Source: Aliarcobacter butzleri (GTDB lineage: Bacteria; Campylobacterota; Campylobacteria; Campylobacterales; Arcobacteraceae). Taken from it: a stretch of DNA of 7,472 bases. The notes below the pieces were generated by a model. The model worked only from the letters and a program-made list of their open reading frames with translations. It was not told the DNA's origin and did not search any database. Where the stretch lies: positions 1-7,472 of the forward strand of contig JAAYJJ010000113.1 of NCBI GenBank assembly GCA_012522985.1. The letters run 5' to 3'. A program made the translations under genes and the position numbers. How positions within the stretch are numbered: position 1 is the first letter of the stretch; every line of letters begins with the position of its first letter. This document shows, one piece after another, positions 1-6,000 of this stretch.

Positions 1-459
1 AATATCTTGTGTCCTTGGATCTCCTAATGCCATTTTGAGTAGATTGGACTCCATAAAGATACCACTATTTAAAAGAGAGTTTTGTAAAATCTGAGGCTCT
101 ATATCTTTGATATGGGTTAGCAATGTATTGATATTTTGAGAATTTGATGTTTGCATTTGCTTTAATAGAGTGATGAGCTCTTTAATATTTTCACTAAAAT
201 TTATACCATTTTCTATATTATAATTGCTTTTTAACATCTCTAAAATAGCATTTTGTGAACTATCTCCATCTTTTATACTTTGAAATATAGTTTTTAAAAA
301 CTCTAAAGGATTTAATTGATTTATATTAGTTGAGTTGGAAGTATTGGAGCTATTTTGTAACATACTATCAAGTATAGGATTTGATTTTTGGTTTATTATA
401 TTTATTAGTTGTGTTTGATTTGATTGTTGATTTAAAACAGTGGTGTTTTGTAAAATCAA
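1..459 (-). CDS. Putative flagellar hook-length control protein FliK-like, N-terminal part (gene cut by left window edge)
   Basis: An open minus-strand frame of 153 codons runs off the left edge without a stop. An in-frame TAG lies just upstream (469-471), so the start must follow it. The TTG at 457-459 is preceded by a perfect AGGAG (466-470) with 6-nt spacing; the first in-frame ATG (361-363) would lose 32 residues and has no comparable RBS. The visible protein is rich in Asn, Gln, Ser and Thr for about 50 residues, followed by helical segments (LEFLKTIFQSI, NIKELITLLKQM). Near the edge it reads LLNSGIFMESNLLK, resembling the 'NSG-hydrophobic-FES-K-L' segment I associate with FliK-type proteins, whose C-terminal Flg_hook domain would lie outside the window. 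FliK is an exported ruler that sets hook length and switches the flagellar export apparatus. That a gene exists is well supported; the FliK name rests on composition and one motif. No neighbour in the window is flagellar. Confidence 0.55.
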   Translation of the reverse strand, partial: MILQNTTVLNQQSNQTQLINIINQKSNPILDSMLQNSSNTSNSTNINQLNPLEFLKTIFQSIKDGDSSQNAILEMLKSNYNIENGINFSENIKELITLLKQMQTSNSQNINTLLTHIKDIEPQILQNSLLNSGIFMESNLLKMALGDPRTQDI

Positions 460-465
460 ATGTCT

Positions 466-470
466 CTCCT
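466..470 (-). promoter_or_regulatory. Shine-Dalgarno site that fixes a TTG start
   Basis: On the minus strand AGGAG is followed by six bases and then TTG (459-457). Because an in-frame TAG overlaps the first two bases of this site (471-469), no start further upstream is possible. This site is the reason for choosing TTG over the later ATG at 363-361. Confidence 0.75.
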
Positions 471-539
471 AATAGATTTTCTATATTTTACATAAATTTT
501 ATAAATAAATCAAATCCTTATATTGCAAAGTGTAATATT

Positions 540-569
540 TTCATATTTAAATCTAAATTATGGTAGAAT
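540..569 (+). promoter_or_regulatory. Predicted sigma-70 promoter of the rsuA operon
   Basis: An extended -10, TGGTAGAAT (561-569), has five of six matches to TATAAT plus the upstream TG. It is preceded by T-rich blocks rather than a -35 box, which is the usual form of the main sigma promoter in Campylobacterota. The predicted start of transcription is near 575-577, leaving a leader of about 20 nt. An AAAGG (587-591) lies five bases before the rsuA ATG. Confidence 0.6.
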
Positions 570-596
570 AGATTTGATTAAAATGTAAAGGTTATT

Positions 597-1283
597 ATGC
601 GCTTAGATAAAATGTTATCAAACTTAGGTTATGGTTCAAGAAAAGAGATAGCCTATTTTGCCAAAATGGGACTTATAACTTATGAAGATGAAGTTATAAA
701 GGATGTAACTAAAAAATACTCTTATGAAAAAGTGAAATTTGATGGAAAAAGTTTAGATCCATTGCAGGGTATTATTATAGCTTTATATAAACCAAAGGGG
801 TATATCTGCTCACATAGTGATAGTGGGATGTTGGTTTATTCTTTACTTGAAGAGAGATTAAATAGAAGAAATCCAAAACTAAGCACTATAGGAAGACTTG
901 ATATAGATACTAGTGGACTTATACTTTTTAGTGATGATGGCAAGATAAATCACTATCTTACATCTCCTAAAAATAAAATAGAAAAAGTTTATGAAGTAAC
1001 CCTTCAATATCCACTAAAAGGTGATGAGGTTGAGATATTTGCTAGTGGGAGCTTGATGTTAAATGGTGAGGAAAAACCTTTGTTACCAGCAAATATGAAG
1101 GTATTGGATGATACAAAAGTACATTTAACTATCAATGAAGGAAGATATCATCAAGTAAAAAGAATGTTTGCAGCAGTTGGCAATAAAGTAGTAAGTCTTC
1201 ATAGATTACAAATAGGAAAACTTACATTAGATGGATTAAATGAGGGTGAGTATAGATATATAAAGTTGGAAGATATAGTATGA
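597..1283 (+). CDS. rsuA: 16S rRNA pseudouridine(516) synthase RsuA
   Basis: This cytoplasmic enzyme isomerises one uridine in 16S rRNA (U516 in E. coli numbering) to pseudouridine during small-subunit assembly. The 228 residues match the length of E. coli RsuA (231). An N-terminal S4 RNA-binding domain (about 1-50, beginning MRLDKMLSNLGYGSRKE) is followed by the synthase domain: KPKGYICS (65-72), the catalytic motif GRLDIDTSGL (99-108) with the nucleophile Asp102, the same number as in E. coli, and EGRYHQVKRMFAAVGN (181-196), nearly identical to the E. coli RsuA segment. These features favour RsuA over the longer RluB and over RluE, which lacks S4. The ATG is preceded by AAAGG. The gene is first in an operon; its TGA overlaps the ATG of the next gene (ATGA). 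Family assignment is certain; the exact target uridine is inferred from orthology. Confidence 0.92.
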   Translation: MRLDKMLSNLGYGSRKEIAYFAKMGLITYEDEVIKDVTKKYSYEKVKFDGKSLDPLQGIIIALYKPKGYICSHSDSGMLVYSLLEERLNRRNPKLSTIGRLDIDTSGLILFSDDGKINHYLTSPKNKIEKVYEVTLQYPLKGDEVEIFASGSLMLNGEEKPLLPANMKVLDDTKVHLTINEGRYHQVKRMFAAVGNKVVSLHRLQIGKLTLDGLNEGEYRYIKLEDIV

Positions 1284-1639
1284 AAATGCATGACAAAACA
1301 GCTAGGATAAGATATATAAGGGTTATAGATAAATTTATATCTAGAGTCTTTTCACTTGCAAAATCAGAAGATATTGATTTTGAAACTTTTGCTTTAAAGG
1401 TTGATAAATTTTACCAAGAATTTAAAAAAACTCCAAAAGTAGAACTATATAGTACATATTGTGATATGCAAGAAAAGCTTATAGAGCTTGTTTTGTATAT
1501 TGTTAATAGTAAAAGTGAAGATTTTAGCTTAGATAAGTCCAAAATCATAAAGGAGATTAATTTGTTAGAAAAATATAAAAATAATAGTAGTTATAAAAAA
1601 GAAAAACACAAAAATAAAAAGTTTGATGATGGATATTGA
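1280..1639 (+). CDS. Small lysine-rich protein of unknown function between rsuA and recD2
   Basis: I do not recognise this 119-residue protein. Residues 1-95 look largely helical with alternating charged and hydrophobic positions (RYIRVIDKFISRVFSLAK, QEKLIELVLYIVNS). Residues 97-116 form a strongly basic low-complexity tail (EKYKNNSSYKKEKHKNKK), followed by the acidic end DDGY. There is no signal peptide, and a membrane segment is unlikely because the hydrophobic stretch at about 67-76 is too short. A basic tail could contact nucleic acid, which would fit neighbours that act on rRNA and DNA, but that is inference. The start overlaps the rsuA stop by four bases and the end overlaps the start of recD2, so translation is probably coupled on both sides; this supports it as a real gene. 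A second ATG at 1286 is a possible alternative start. There is only a weak purine-rich RBS (GGAAG, about 1268-1272). Confidence 0.72.
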   Translation: MKMHDKTARIRYIRVIDKFISRVFSLAKSEDIDFETFALKVDKFYQEFKKTPKVELYSTYCDMQEKLIELVLYIVNSKSEDFSLDKSKIIKEINLLEKYKNNSSYKKEKHKNKKFDDGY

Positions 1640-3926
1640 AGCTAAAGAGATAGTAAGACTAGGTGGAGTTTTAAAAAAAGTTCTATATAAAAATGAAGAA
1701 AACTCTTATGTTATTGCTGTTTTAGAAAATGGACAAAAAGTATGTGGAAAGTATTTTGAAACAGATATAGAAAAGCTAGTGGGTGAGGATTTAATATTTA
1801 GTGGTAACTTTAACACTCACAAAAAGTATGGAATACAGTTTGAGTTTGATACGATAGAACTAAAAGAATCAGAGCTTTTTTTCTTTTTAACCAAGATAGT
1901 AAAGGGTGTTGGTAAAAATGTAGCAAAAGAGCTACTTGAAAAATATAATGAAGATGAAATTGTAAAAATAATAGAAAACTCACCAAATGAGCTACTTAAA
2001 ATAAGTGGTATTAAAGAAAAAAAACTTCAAATGATAGTTGATTCTTGGAAAGAGTATTCACATCTAAGAGAAATAGGCTCATTTTTATCAAAATTTGGTG
2101 TTACAAATAAACTTATAAATAAAGTTTATGAGCTATTTGGTGAAGTTCCAGATCTTATAGATAAGCTTAAACAAAATCCTTATATGCTTACTAAAATCAA
2201 AGGAGTGGGTTTTAAAAGAGCTGATGAAATAGCCCAAAGTATAGGTATAGATAAACAATCTGCTTTTAGAATAGAATCATGTATAAATTTTACACTAAAA
2301 GAGTATTGTGAAAATGAAGGAAATAGCTCTATTTCCAAAGATAAACTTCTTACTTTGATGTATGAAGCTTTAGAGTTCCAAAAAAGCAAAGAGATAGATT
2401 TTTTATTGGAAAAAGCTATAGATAGGCTTATCTCTAAAGAAGAACTTTATCAAACTAGTGAAGATAGATATGCTCCACAGATGTTATATTTTGCAGAGAG
2501 TAAGATTATTAATTTTTTTAAAAAAAGAGTCTCAAATATAGCCTTGAAAAAAATAGTATCTAATCTTGATGAATATATAGAAAAAAAACAAAAAACTTTA
2601 GGATTTGAACTAAGTGATGAACAAAAAAAGGCAGTTAAGCTTATAAATGAAGGTAATAATACTATTTTACTTATAGGTTATGCAGGAACTGGTAAATCAA
2701 CTTCATCAAGAGCTGTGCTAGAGTTATTAGAAGAGGTAGTTGGATATGATGAGGTTATATGTACAGCTCTTAGTGGAATAGCAAGTCAAAGGATAGCTGA
2801 TACTACAGGATATAAAAGTGCTACTATACAATCACTATTAATCTCACATAAAGAAAAAGATTATTTTCCATATAAGGTTATCTTACTTGATGAGGCATCT
2901 ATGGTAAATTCTATTATGTTTTATCAAATTATATCCAAAATAAGTGAAGATAGTGTATTTATAATAGTTGGTGATGATGGACAACTTCCAGCTATAGGGG
3001 CAGGAAATATTTTGGCTGATTGTATCAAATTTGAGTTAGCACCTATTTGTAAACTAACCAAAATCTATAGACAAAATGAAAATCAAGCAATAGCTTTGAT
3101 AGCAAATGATATTAGAAAGGCTATTTTACCAGACTTTGAAGATAAACATTATGATGATTTTAAATTTTTTGATGTATCTATTGCAAACTATTACCAAGTA
3201 AAAAACTCTATCAATAGTGGTGATTTTGCTCTATTAAGAGAAGAAAATACTAACAAGATTTTATCTACTATATTGCAAATTGGAAGCAAATATCTAAAAG
3301 AGGCATATACTCTTATTCAAAACAAAGAAATAGCCAAATTTTTGACTCTTTTTCAGGTGATTACTCCTATGAAAGGTGGTATTTTAGGTGCAGAAAATCT
3401 AAATTTAGAGTTACAAAAACTATTTAATTCAAATAGAACAAAAGGTAAAGAGACTAGAAGTTATGAGTATAAGTTGGGCGATAAGGTTATACATACTAAA
3501 AATGAAAATATGAAAACGCAAACTATGAGTATGTATAAAAATGGCTCTAGTGAGTTTATAGAAAAAAGAGTATTCAACGGACAATTAGGGCTTGTTATTA
3601 AAATAGATTTTGATGATGAAAAGCTTATAGTTTTATATCCAAACGATGATATGGTAGTTTTTTATGATTTTGATAGTTTGGATTATCTTTTATCTTTGGC
3701 TTATGCTTTAACTATACATAAAACTCAAGGTATGGAGTATAATGTAGCTTTGATTCCTATAAGCTTTTCACACTATATTATGCACAATACTAAGCTACTT
3801 TATACTGCTATTACTAGAGCAAAAGAGATGTGTTATATAGTAGGTGAAAAAGAGGCTTTTAAGATAGGATGTAAAAAAATAGAAACTACTATACGCCAAA
3901 GTGTTATAAATGATCTGCTTGGATAA
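1626..3926 (+). CDS. recD2: RecD2-family SF1B ATP-dependent DNA helicase
   Basis: This is a cytoplasmic ATP-driven 5'-3' DNA helicase of the RecD2 (YrrC-like) family, found in bacteria without a RecBCD partner and linked to repair and fork maintenance. Positions below count from a TTG at 1623; I prefer the adjacent ATG at 1626 (or 1629), giving about 766 residues, close to other RecD2 proteins and longer than E. coli RecD. The N-terminal part (about 10-80) is OB-like. Helix-hairpin-helix motifs follow: VKGVGKNVAKEL (93-104), LKISGIKEKKL (125-135) and KIKGVGFKRADEIA (191-204). The helicase core has Walker A GYAGTGKST (352-360, Lys358), Walker B LLDEASMV (421-428), GDDGQLPA (450-457), TKIYRQ (479-484), the UvrD-like AYALTIHKTQG (693-703) and YTAITRAK (727-734). 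All key motifs are intact. The long N-terminus with HhH motifs separates it from RecBCD's RecD. It overlaps the upstream gene by 14 bases, implying coupled translation. Confidence 0.92.
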   Translation: MMDIEAKEIVRLGGVLKKVLYKNEENSYVIAVLENGQKVCGKYFETDIEKLVGEDLIFSGNFNTHKKYGIQFEFDTIELKESELFFFLTKIVKGVGKNVAKELLEKYNEDEIVKIIENSPNELLKISGIKEKKLQMIVDSWKEYSHLREIGSFLSKFGVTNKLINKVYELFGEVPDLIDKLKQNPYMLTKIKGVGFKRADEIAQSIGIDKQSAFRIESCINFTLKEYCENEGNSSISKDKLLTLMYEALEFQKSKEIDFLLEKAIDRLISKEELYQTSEDRYAPQMLYFAESKIINFFKKRVSNIALKKIVSNLDEYIEKKQKTLGFELSDEQKKAVKLINEGNNTILLIGYAGTGKSTSSRAVLELLEEVVGYDEVICTALSGIASQRIADTTGYKSATIQSLLISHKEKDYFPYKVILLDEASMVNSIMFYQIISKISEDSVFIIVGDDGQLPAIGAGNILADCIKFELAPICKLTKIYRQNENQAIALIANDIRKAILPDFEDKHYDDFKFFDVSIANYYQVKNSINSGDFALLREENTNKILSTILQIGSKYLKEAYTLIQNKEIAKFLTLFQVITPMKGGILGAENLNLELQKLFNSNRTKGKETRSYEYKLGDKVIHTKNENMKTQTMSMYKNGSSEFIEKRVFNGQLGLVIKIDFDDEKLIVLYPNDDMVVFYDFDSLDYLLSLAYALTIHKTQGMEYNVALIPISFSHYIMHNTKLLYTAITRAKEMCYIVGEKEAFKIGCKKIETTIRQSVINDLLG

Positions 3927-3946
3927 GATTTAAAACAATTTATGAT
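3919..3946 (+). promoter_or_regulatory. Possible trpB promoter overlapping the recD2 stop
   Basis: TATGAT (3941-3946) matches TATAAT at five of six bases. A poor -35-like TTGGAT (3919-3924) lies 16 bases upstream, and the spacer is A+T rich. Transcription would start near 3953, leaving about 33 nt before the trpB ATG. A second TATGAT at 3965-3970 is too close to the RBS to be a likely productive -10. No terminator separates recD2 from trpB, so read-through is also possible. Confidence 0.4.
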
Positions 3947-3972
3947 ATGATTTCTTAGATAATTTATGATAT
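3937..3972 (+). repeat. Two exact 12-bp direct repeats upstream of trpB
   Basis: AATTTATGATAT occurs at 3937-3948 and again at 3961-3972, start-to-start distance 24 bp. Each copy contains a -10-like TATGAT. The arrangement could be a tandem promoter, a regulator-binding pair, or chance in A+T-rich DNA. It is not related to the E. coli TrpR operator as I know it, and the short leader contains no Trp-codon peptide. Confidence 0.5.
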
Positions 3973-3975
3973 AAA

Positions 3976-3981
3976 AAGGAG
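3976..3981 (+). promoter_or_regulatory. Strong ribosome binding site of trpB
   Basis: AAGGAG, the best Shine-Dalgarno match on the plus strand of this window, lies four bases before the trpB ATG. It supports this start and suggests efficient translation independent of the upstream operon. Confidence 0.75.
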
Positions 3982-3985
3982 TTTT

Positions 3986-5191
3986 ATGCAAAAGCAAAAG
4001 CCATATTTAGATAGATTTCCCGATAGTGATGGATTTTTTGGAGAGTTTGGGGGAGCTTTTATACCACCACAACTTATTGAACCATTTAAAGAGATAAACG
4101 AAGCTTATAACAAACTATCAAAATCTTATGAATTTTTAAGTGAACTTAAAAAGATAAGAAAGCACTATCAAGGTAGACCAACTCCTATTACGTATTGTAA
4201 AAACTTAAGTGACTTTGTTGGTGGTGGGCAAATATATTTAAAAAGAGAGGATCTAAACCACACAGGAGCTCACAAACTAAACCATTGTATGGCTGAAGCT
4301 TTATTGGCTAAATATTTAGGTAAAAAGAAGCTTATAGCTGAAACAGGAGCAGGGCAACACGGTGTAGCACTTGCTACAGCAGCAGCTTATTTTGGGCTTG
4401 AATGTGAGATACATATGGGTGAGGTTGATATTGCAAAAGAGCATCCAAATGTAGTAAGAATGAAAATCCTAGGAGCCAAGGTAGTACCCGTAACACATGG
4501 ACTCAAAACCCTAAAAGAAGCAGTTGATAGTGCTTTTGAGGCATATCTAAAAGATACTAAAAATCAGCTTTTTGCTATAGGTTCAGTTGTAGGTCCCCAT
4601 CCTTTCCCTAAAATGGTAAGAGATTTTCAAAGTGTAGTAGGCTTTGAAGCAAAAGAGCAGTTTATGGAGATGACGGGTAAACTACCAGATATTATAACAG
4701 CTTGTGTTGGTGGTGGAAGTAATGCTATGGGGATATTTAGTGCTTTTATAGAAGATCCAGTCAAGCTCTATGCAGTAGAACCAGCTGGAAAAGGTGATAA
4801 AATAGGTGAGCATAGTGCAAGTTTGAGCTATGGAAGCAAAGGCGTTATGCATGGATTTAACTCTATTATGCTAAAAGATAGTGATGGAAACCCAGCACCA
4901 GTTCACTCTATAGGAAGCGGTATAGATTACCCATCAGTTGGACCTGAACATGCTTATTTATATAGTATTAAAAGAACAAATATAGCTCTTTGTAGTGATA
5001 AAGAAGCTATTGATGCATTTTATAAGCTTTCACAACTTGAAGGTATTATACCAGCCTTAGAATCAGCTCATGCGCTATCTTTTGCTATGAGATATGCAAA
5101 AGAAAATCCTACAGAGTCAATACTTGTAAACTTAAGTGGAAGAGGGGATAAGGATATAGATTTCGTAGTTGAAAACTATCCTATACCATAA
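3986..5191 (+). CDS. trpB: Tryptophan synthase beta chain
   Basis: TrpB is a cytoplasmic PLP enzyme that condenses indole with L-serine to make L-tryptophan, normally as an alpha2beta2 complex in which TrpA supplies indole by an internal tunnel. The 401 residues are the usual length for the TrpB1 class. Visible features: [16 protein letters not shown] (85-100) with the PLP Schiff-base Lys97, AETGAGQHG (118-126) with catalytic Glu119, a COMM region (about 110-200) including GAKVVPV and [15 protein letters not shown], the phosphate-binding loop GGGSNA (242-247), VGPEHAYL (318-325), [14 protein letters not shown] (351-364), and LSGRGDKD (383-390) with Ser384 near the pyridine nitrogen. The GGGSNA loop, length and short N-terminus argue against the longer TrpB2 class. 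No trpA, trpC or trpD lies in the window, so the partner must be elsewhere, or this may be an extra copy. It is convergent with the DUF503 gene. Confidence 0.96.
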   Translation: MQKQKPYLDRFPDSDGFFGEFGGAFIPPQLIEPFKEINEAYNKLSKSYEFLSELKKIRKHYQGRPTPITYCKNLSDFVGGGQIYLKREDLNHTGAHKLNHCMAEALLAKYLGKKKLIAETGAGQHGVALATAAAYFGLECEIHMGEVDIAKEHPNVVRMKILGAKVVPVTHGLKTLKEAVDSAFEAYLKDTKNQLFAIGSVVGPHPFPKMVRDFQSVVGFEAKEQFMEMTGKLPDIITACVGGGSNAMGIFSAFIEDPVKLYAVEPAGKGDKIGEHSASLSYGSKGVMHGFNSIMLKDSDGNPAPVHSIGSGIDYPSVGPEHAYLYSIKRTNIALCSDKEAIDAFYKLSQLEGIIPALESAHALSFAMRYAKENPTESILVNLSGRGDKDIDFVVENYPIP

Positions 5192-5196
5192 GTTTT

Positions 5197-5235
5197 TTTA
5201 GCAAGACTATAAATAAGATTTTATGTCTTGCTAAA
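5197..5235. terminator. Inverted repeat between convergent genes, possible bidirectional terminator
   Basis: TTTAGCAAGAC (5197-5207) pairs perfectly with GTCTTGCTAAA (5225-5235). With the single base T5208 bulged, five further pairs form (ATAAA 5209-5213 with TTTAT 5220-5224), leaving a six-base loop. It fills the 51-bp gap between the trpB stop and the DUF503 stop, where a shared terminator is expected. However, the T-run (5193-5199) lies on the 5' side of the plus-strand hairpin and neither strand has a proper U-tract after the stem, so it is not a canonical intrinsic terminator. Confidence 0.55.
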
Positions 5236-5242
5236 TTGTAGA

Positions 5243-5518
5243 TTAAATCTCTTCATAGCTAATATTAAACTCATATTCAGGAAGATATCTATTTAAGATA
5301 TCTTCAATTTTTTGTCTATATTGAGCTGAAAAAGCTTGATTTGGAGCTAAAAACACAAGAGCTAGTTCTGCTTCTTTGGGATATGATCCACTTATATCAA
5401 GTAGGGAAAGGTTAAGGGATTTTAGTCTATCTTTTATAGAGTTTACTATTTTTCGTCTTCCTTTTAGTCCACTTATATCATACAAATCAACGCTAAGTAC
5501 CATATGGCATATAATCAT
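5243..5518 (-). CDS. DUF503 (YlxP-like) family protein
   Basis: This 91-residue protein has the shape of the DUF503 family, of which B. subtilis YlxP is a member: a first beta strand (MIICHMVLSVDL), the motif SGLKGRRKIVNSIKDRLKS (16-34) corresponding to the family's SLKxKRxxVKSLxxRL, then DISGSYPKEAELALVFLA (41-58) and a C-terminal helix (IEDILNRYLPEYEF). The family's function is not established. It is predicted to be a small cytoplasmic alpha/beta protein. The chosen ATG gives exactly the 16-residue run-up to the GLK motif expected for the family, so the internal Met6 is not the start. The ATG overlaps the TGA of the DUF4149 gene (ATGA, 5515-5518), and it is the last gene of the minus-strand operon. 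Its RBS is weak, consistent with reinitiation after the upstream gene. Confidence 0.8.
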   Translation of the reverse strand: MIICHMVLSVDLYDISGLKGRRKIVNSIKDRLKSLNLSLLDISGSYPKEAELALVFLAPNQAFSAQYRQKIEDILNRYLPEYEFNISYEEI

Positions 5519-6000
5519 TGTCTAATCTTAAGTATAACAAGTGCTAAAGCACTAAACATTATTATACTAAAATCAATCTCACTAGCTTTATGAAAAGCTT
5601 CAAAAAGCTCTATATTATTGTTTATCCACTCTTCACCTTGAGCTATAAAAGCAAATACTCCTTCAGTAAAATAGAAGTTAAAAAGTAGTGAACTTACAGC
5701 AAATAAACAAAAAGCTATAATTGTAAGATATGATGATAGAAATTTTTTATAATAATAAGCATGATAAAGAGTTATTAAGAGTAATAGAAAGCTTAAAAGA
5801 TTACCAAATCTTCTAAAAATTTCACTCATTATAAGCCCATTATCAAATCTATTTAAAACTACATCTATATAAAGATAACTTTTAAATACAACTGGAGCTA
5901 CAAATGCCCCTAATATAATAGTAGATGAAAATATAAATAACAACACCGCTATATATAAATAATCTACACCTTTTATGATTTTAGTTTTATAATCACTCAT
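5515..6000 (-). CDS. DUF4149 integral membrane protein
   Basis: This 161-residue protein has four predicted membrane segments at about 14-38, 65-85, 90-112 and 143-158. The features that suggest DUF4149 are the first segment ending in GAFVAPVVF (31-39), the conserved-looking MSEIFRRF (58-65) immediately before the second segment, a Tyr-rich turn (LYHAYYYKKF) and FEAFHKASEID (133-143) with a His before the last segment. The region between segments 3 and 4 (about 113-142), carrying several acidic residues, probably forms a loop. No function is known for the family that I can state. A good RBS (GAGG at 6011-6008, seven bases from ATG) lies within the end of the upstream OpgB-like gene, and the two genes overlap by ATGA (5997-6000). 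The operon position suggests an envelope-related role, but that is inference. Confidence 0.8.
   Translation of the reverse strand: MSDYKTKIIKGVDYLYIAVLLFIFSSTIILGAFVAPVVFKSYLYIDVVLNRFDNGLIMSEIFRRFGNLLSFLLLLITLYHAYYYKKFLSSYLTIIAFCLFAVSSLLFNFYFTEGVFAFIAQGEEWINNNIELFEAFHKASEIDFSIIMFSALALVILKIRQ

Larger units (their letters stand above)
460..596. other. Divergent intergenic region between the FliK-like gene and rsuA
   Basis: This 137-bp A+T-rich spacer holds the control signals of two genes transcribed away from each other. On the plus side there is a good extended -10 (561-569) for rsuA. On the minus side a weak -10-like TATAAA (503-498) could give a leader of roughly 30 nt for the FliK-like gene. 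I found no sigma-54 GG/GC pair or sigma-28-like site in front of that gene, which would have been expected for many flagellar genes. There is no convincing hairpin or RNA gene. A plus-strand open frame from 381 to 566 overlaps this spacer but looks spurious. Confidence 0.6.

Noticed and set aside
381..566. Plus-strand 61-codon open frame (MIFGLLYLL...)
   Set aside because: It runs antisense through the start of the FliK-like gene and across the divergent promoter region, has no RBS, and its hydrophobic composition is what A+T-rich DNA produces by chance.
460..596. Small RNA, riboswitch or sigma-54 promoter in the divergent spacer
   Set aside because: No stable stem-loop, no terminator-like element and no GG-N10-GC pair were found; only simple A+T-rich promoter sequence.
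2180..2389. Minus-strand 69-codon open frame inside recD2
   Set aside because: It is a shadow of the RecD2 coding frame, whose HhH and linker sequence is well supported here; no RBS or family features.
2580..2596. Possible programmed -1 frameshift at AAAAAAC heptamers in recD2
   Set aside because: Both heptamers are in the wrong phase for the X XXY YYZ slippery rule and the zero frame continues through all helicase motifs.
5540..5553. AGTGC-TAAA-GCACT mini hairpin near the end of the DUF4149 gene
   Set aside because: Only five base pairs, inside coding sequence, with no U-tract; too weak to call an attenuator or terminator.
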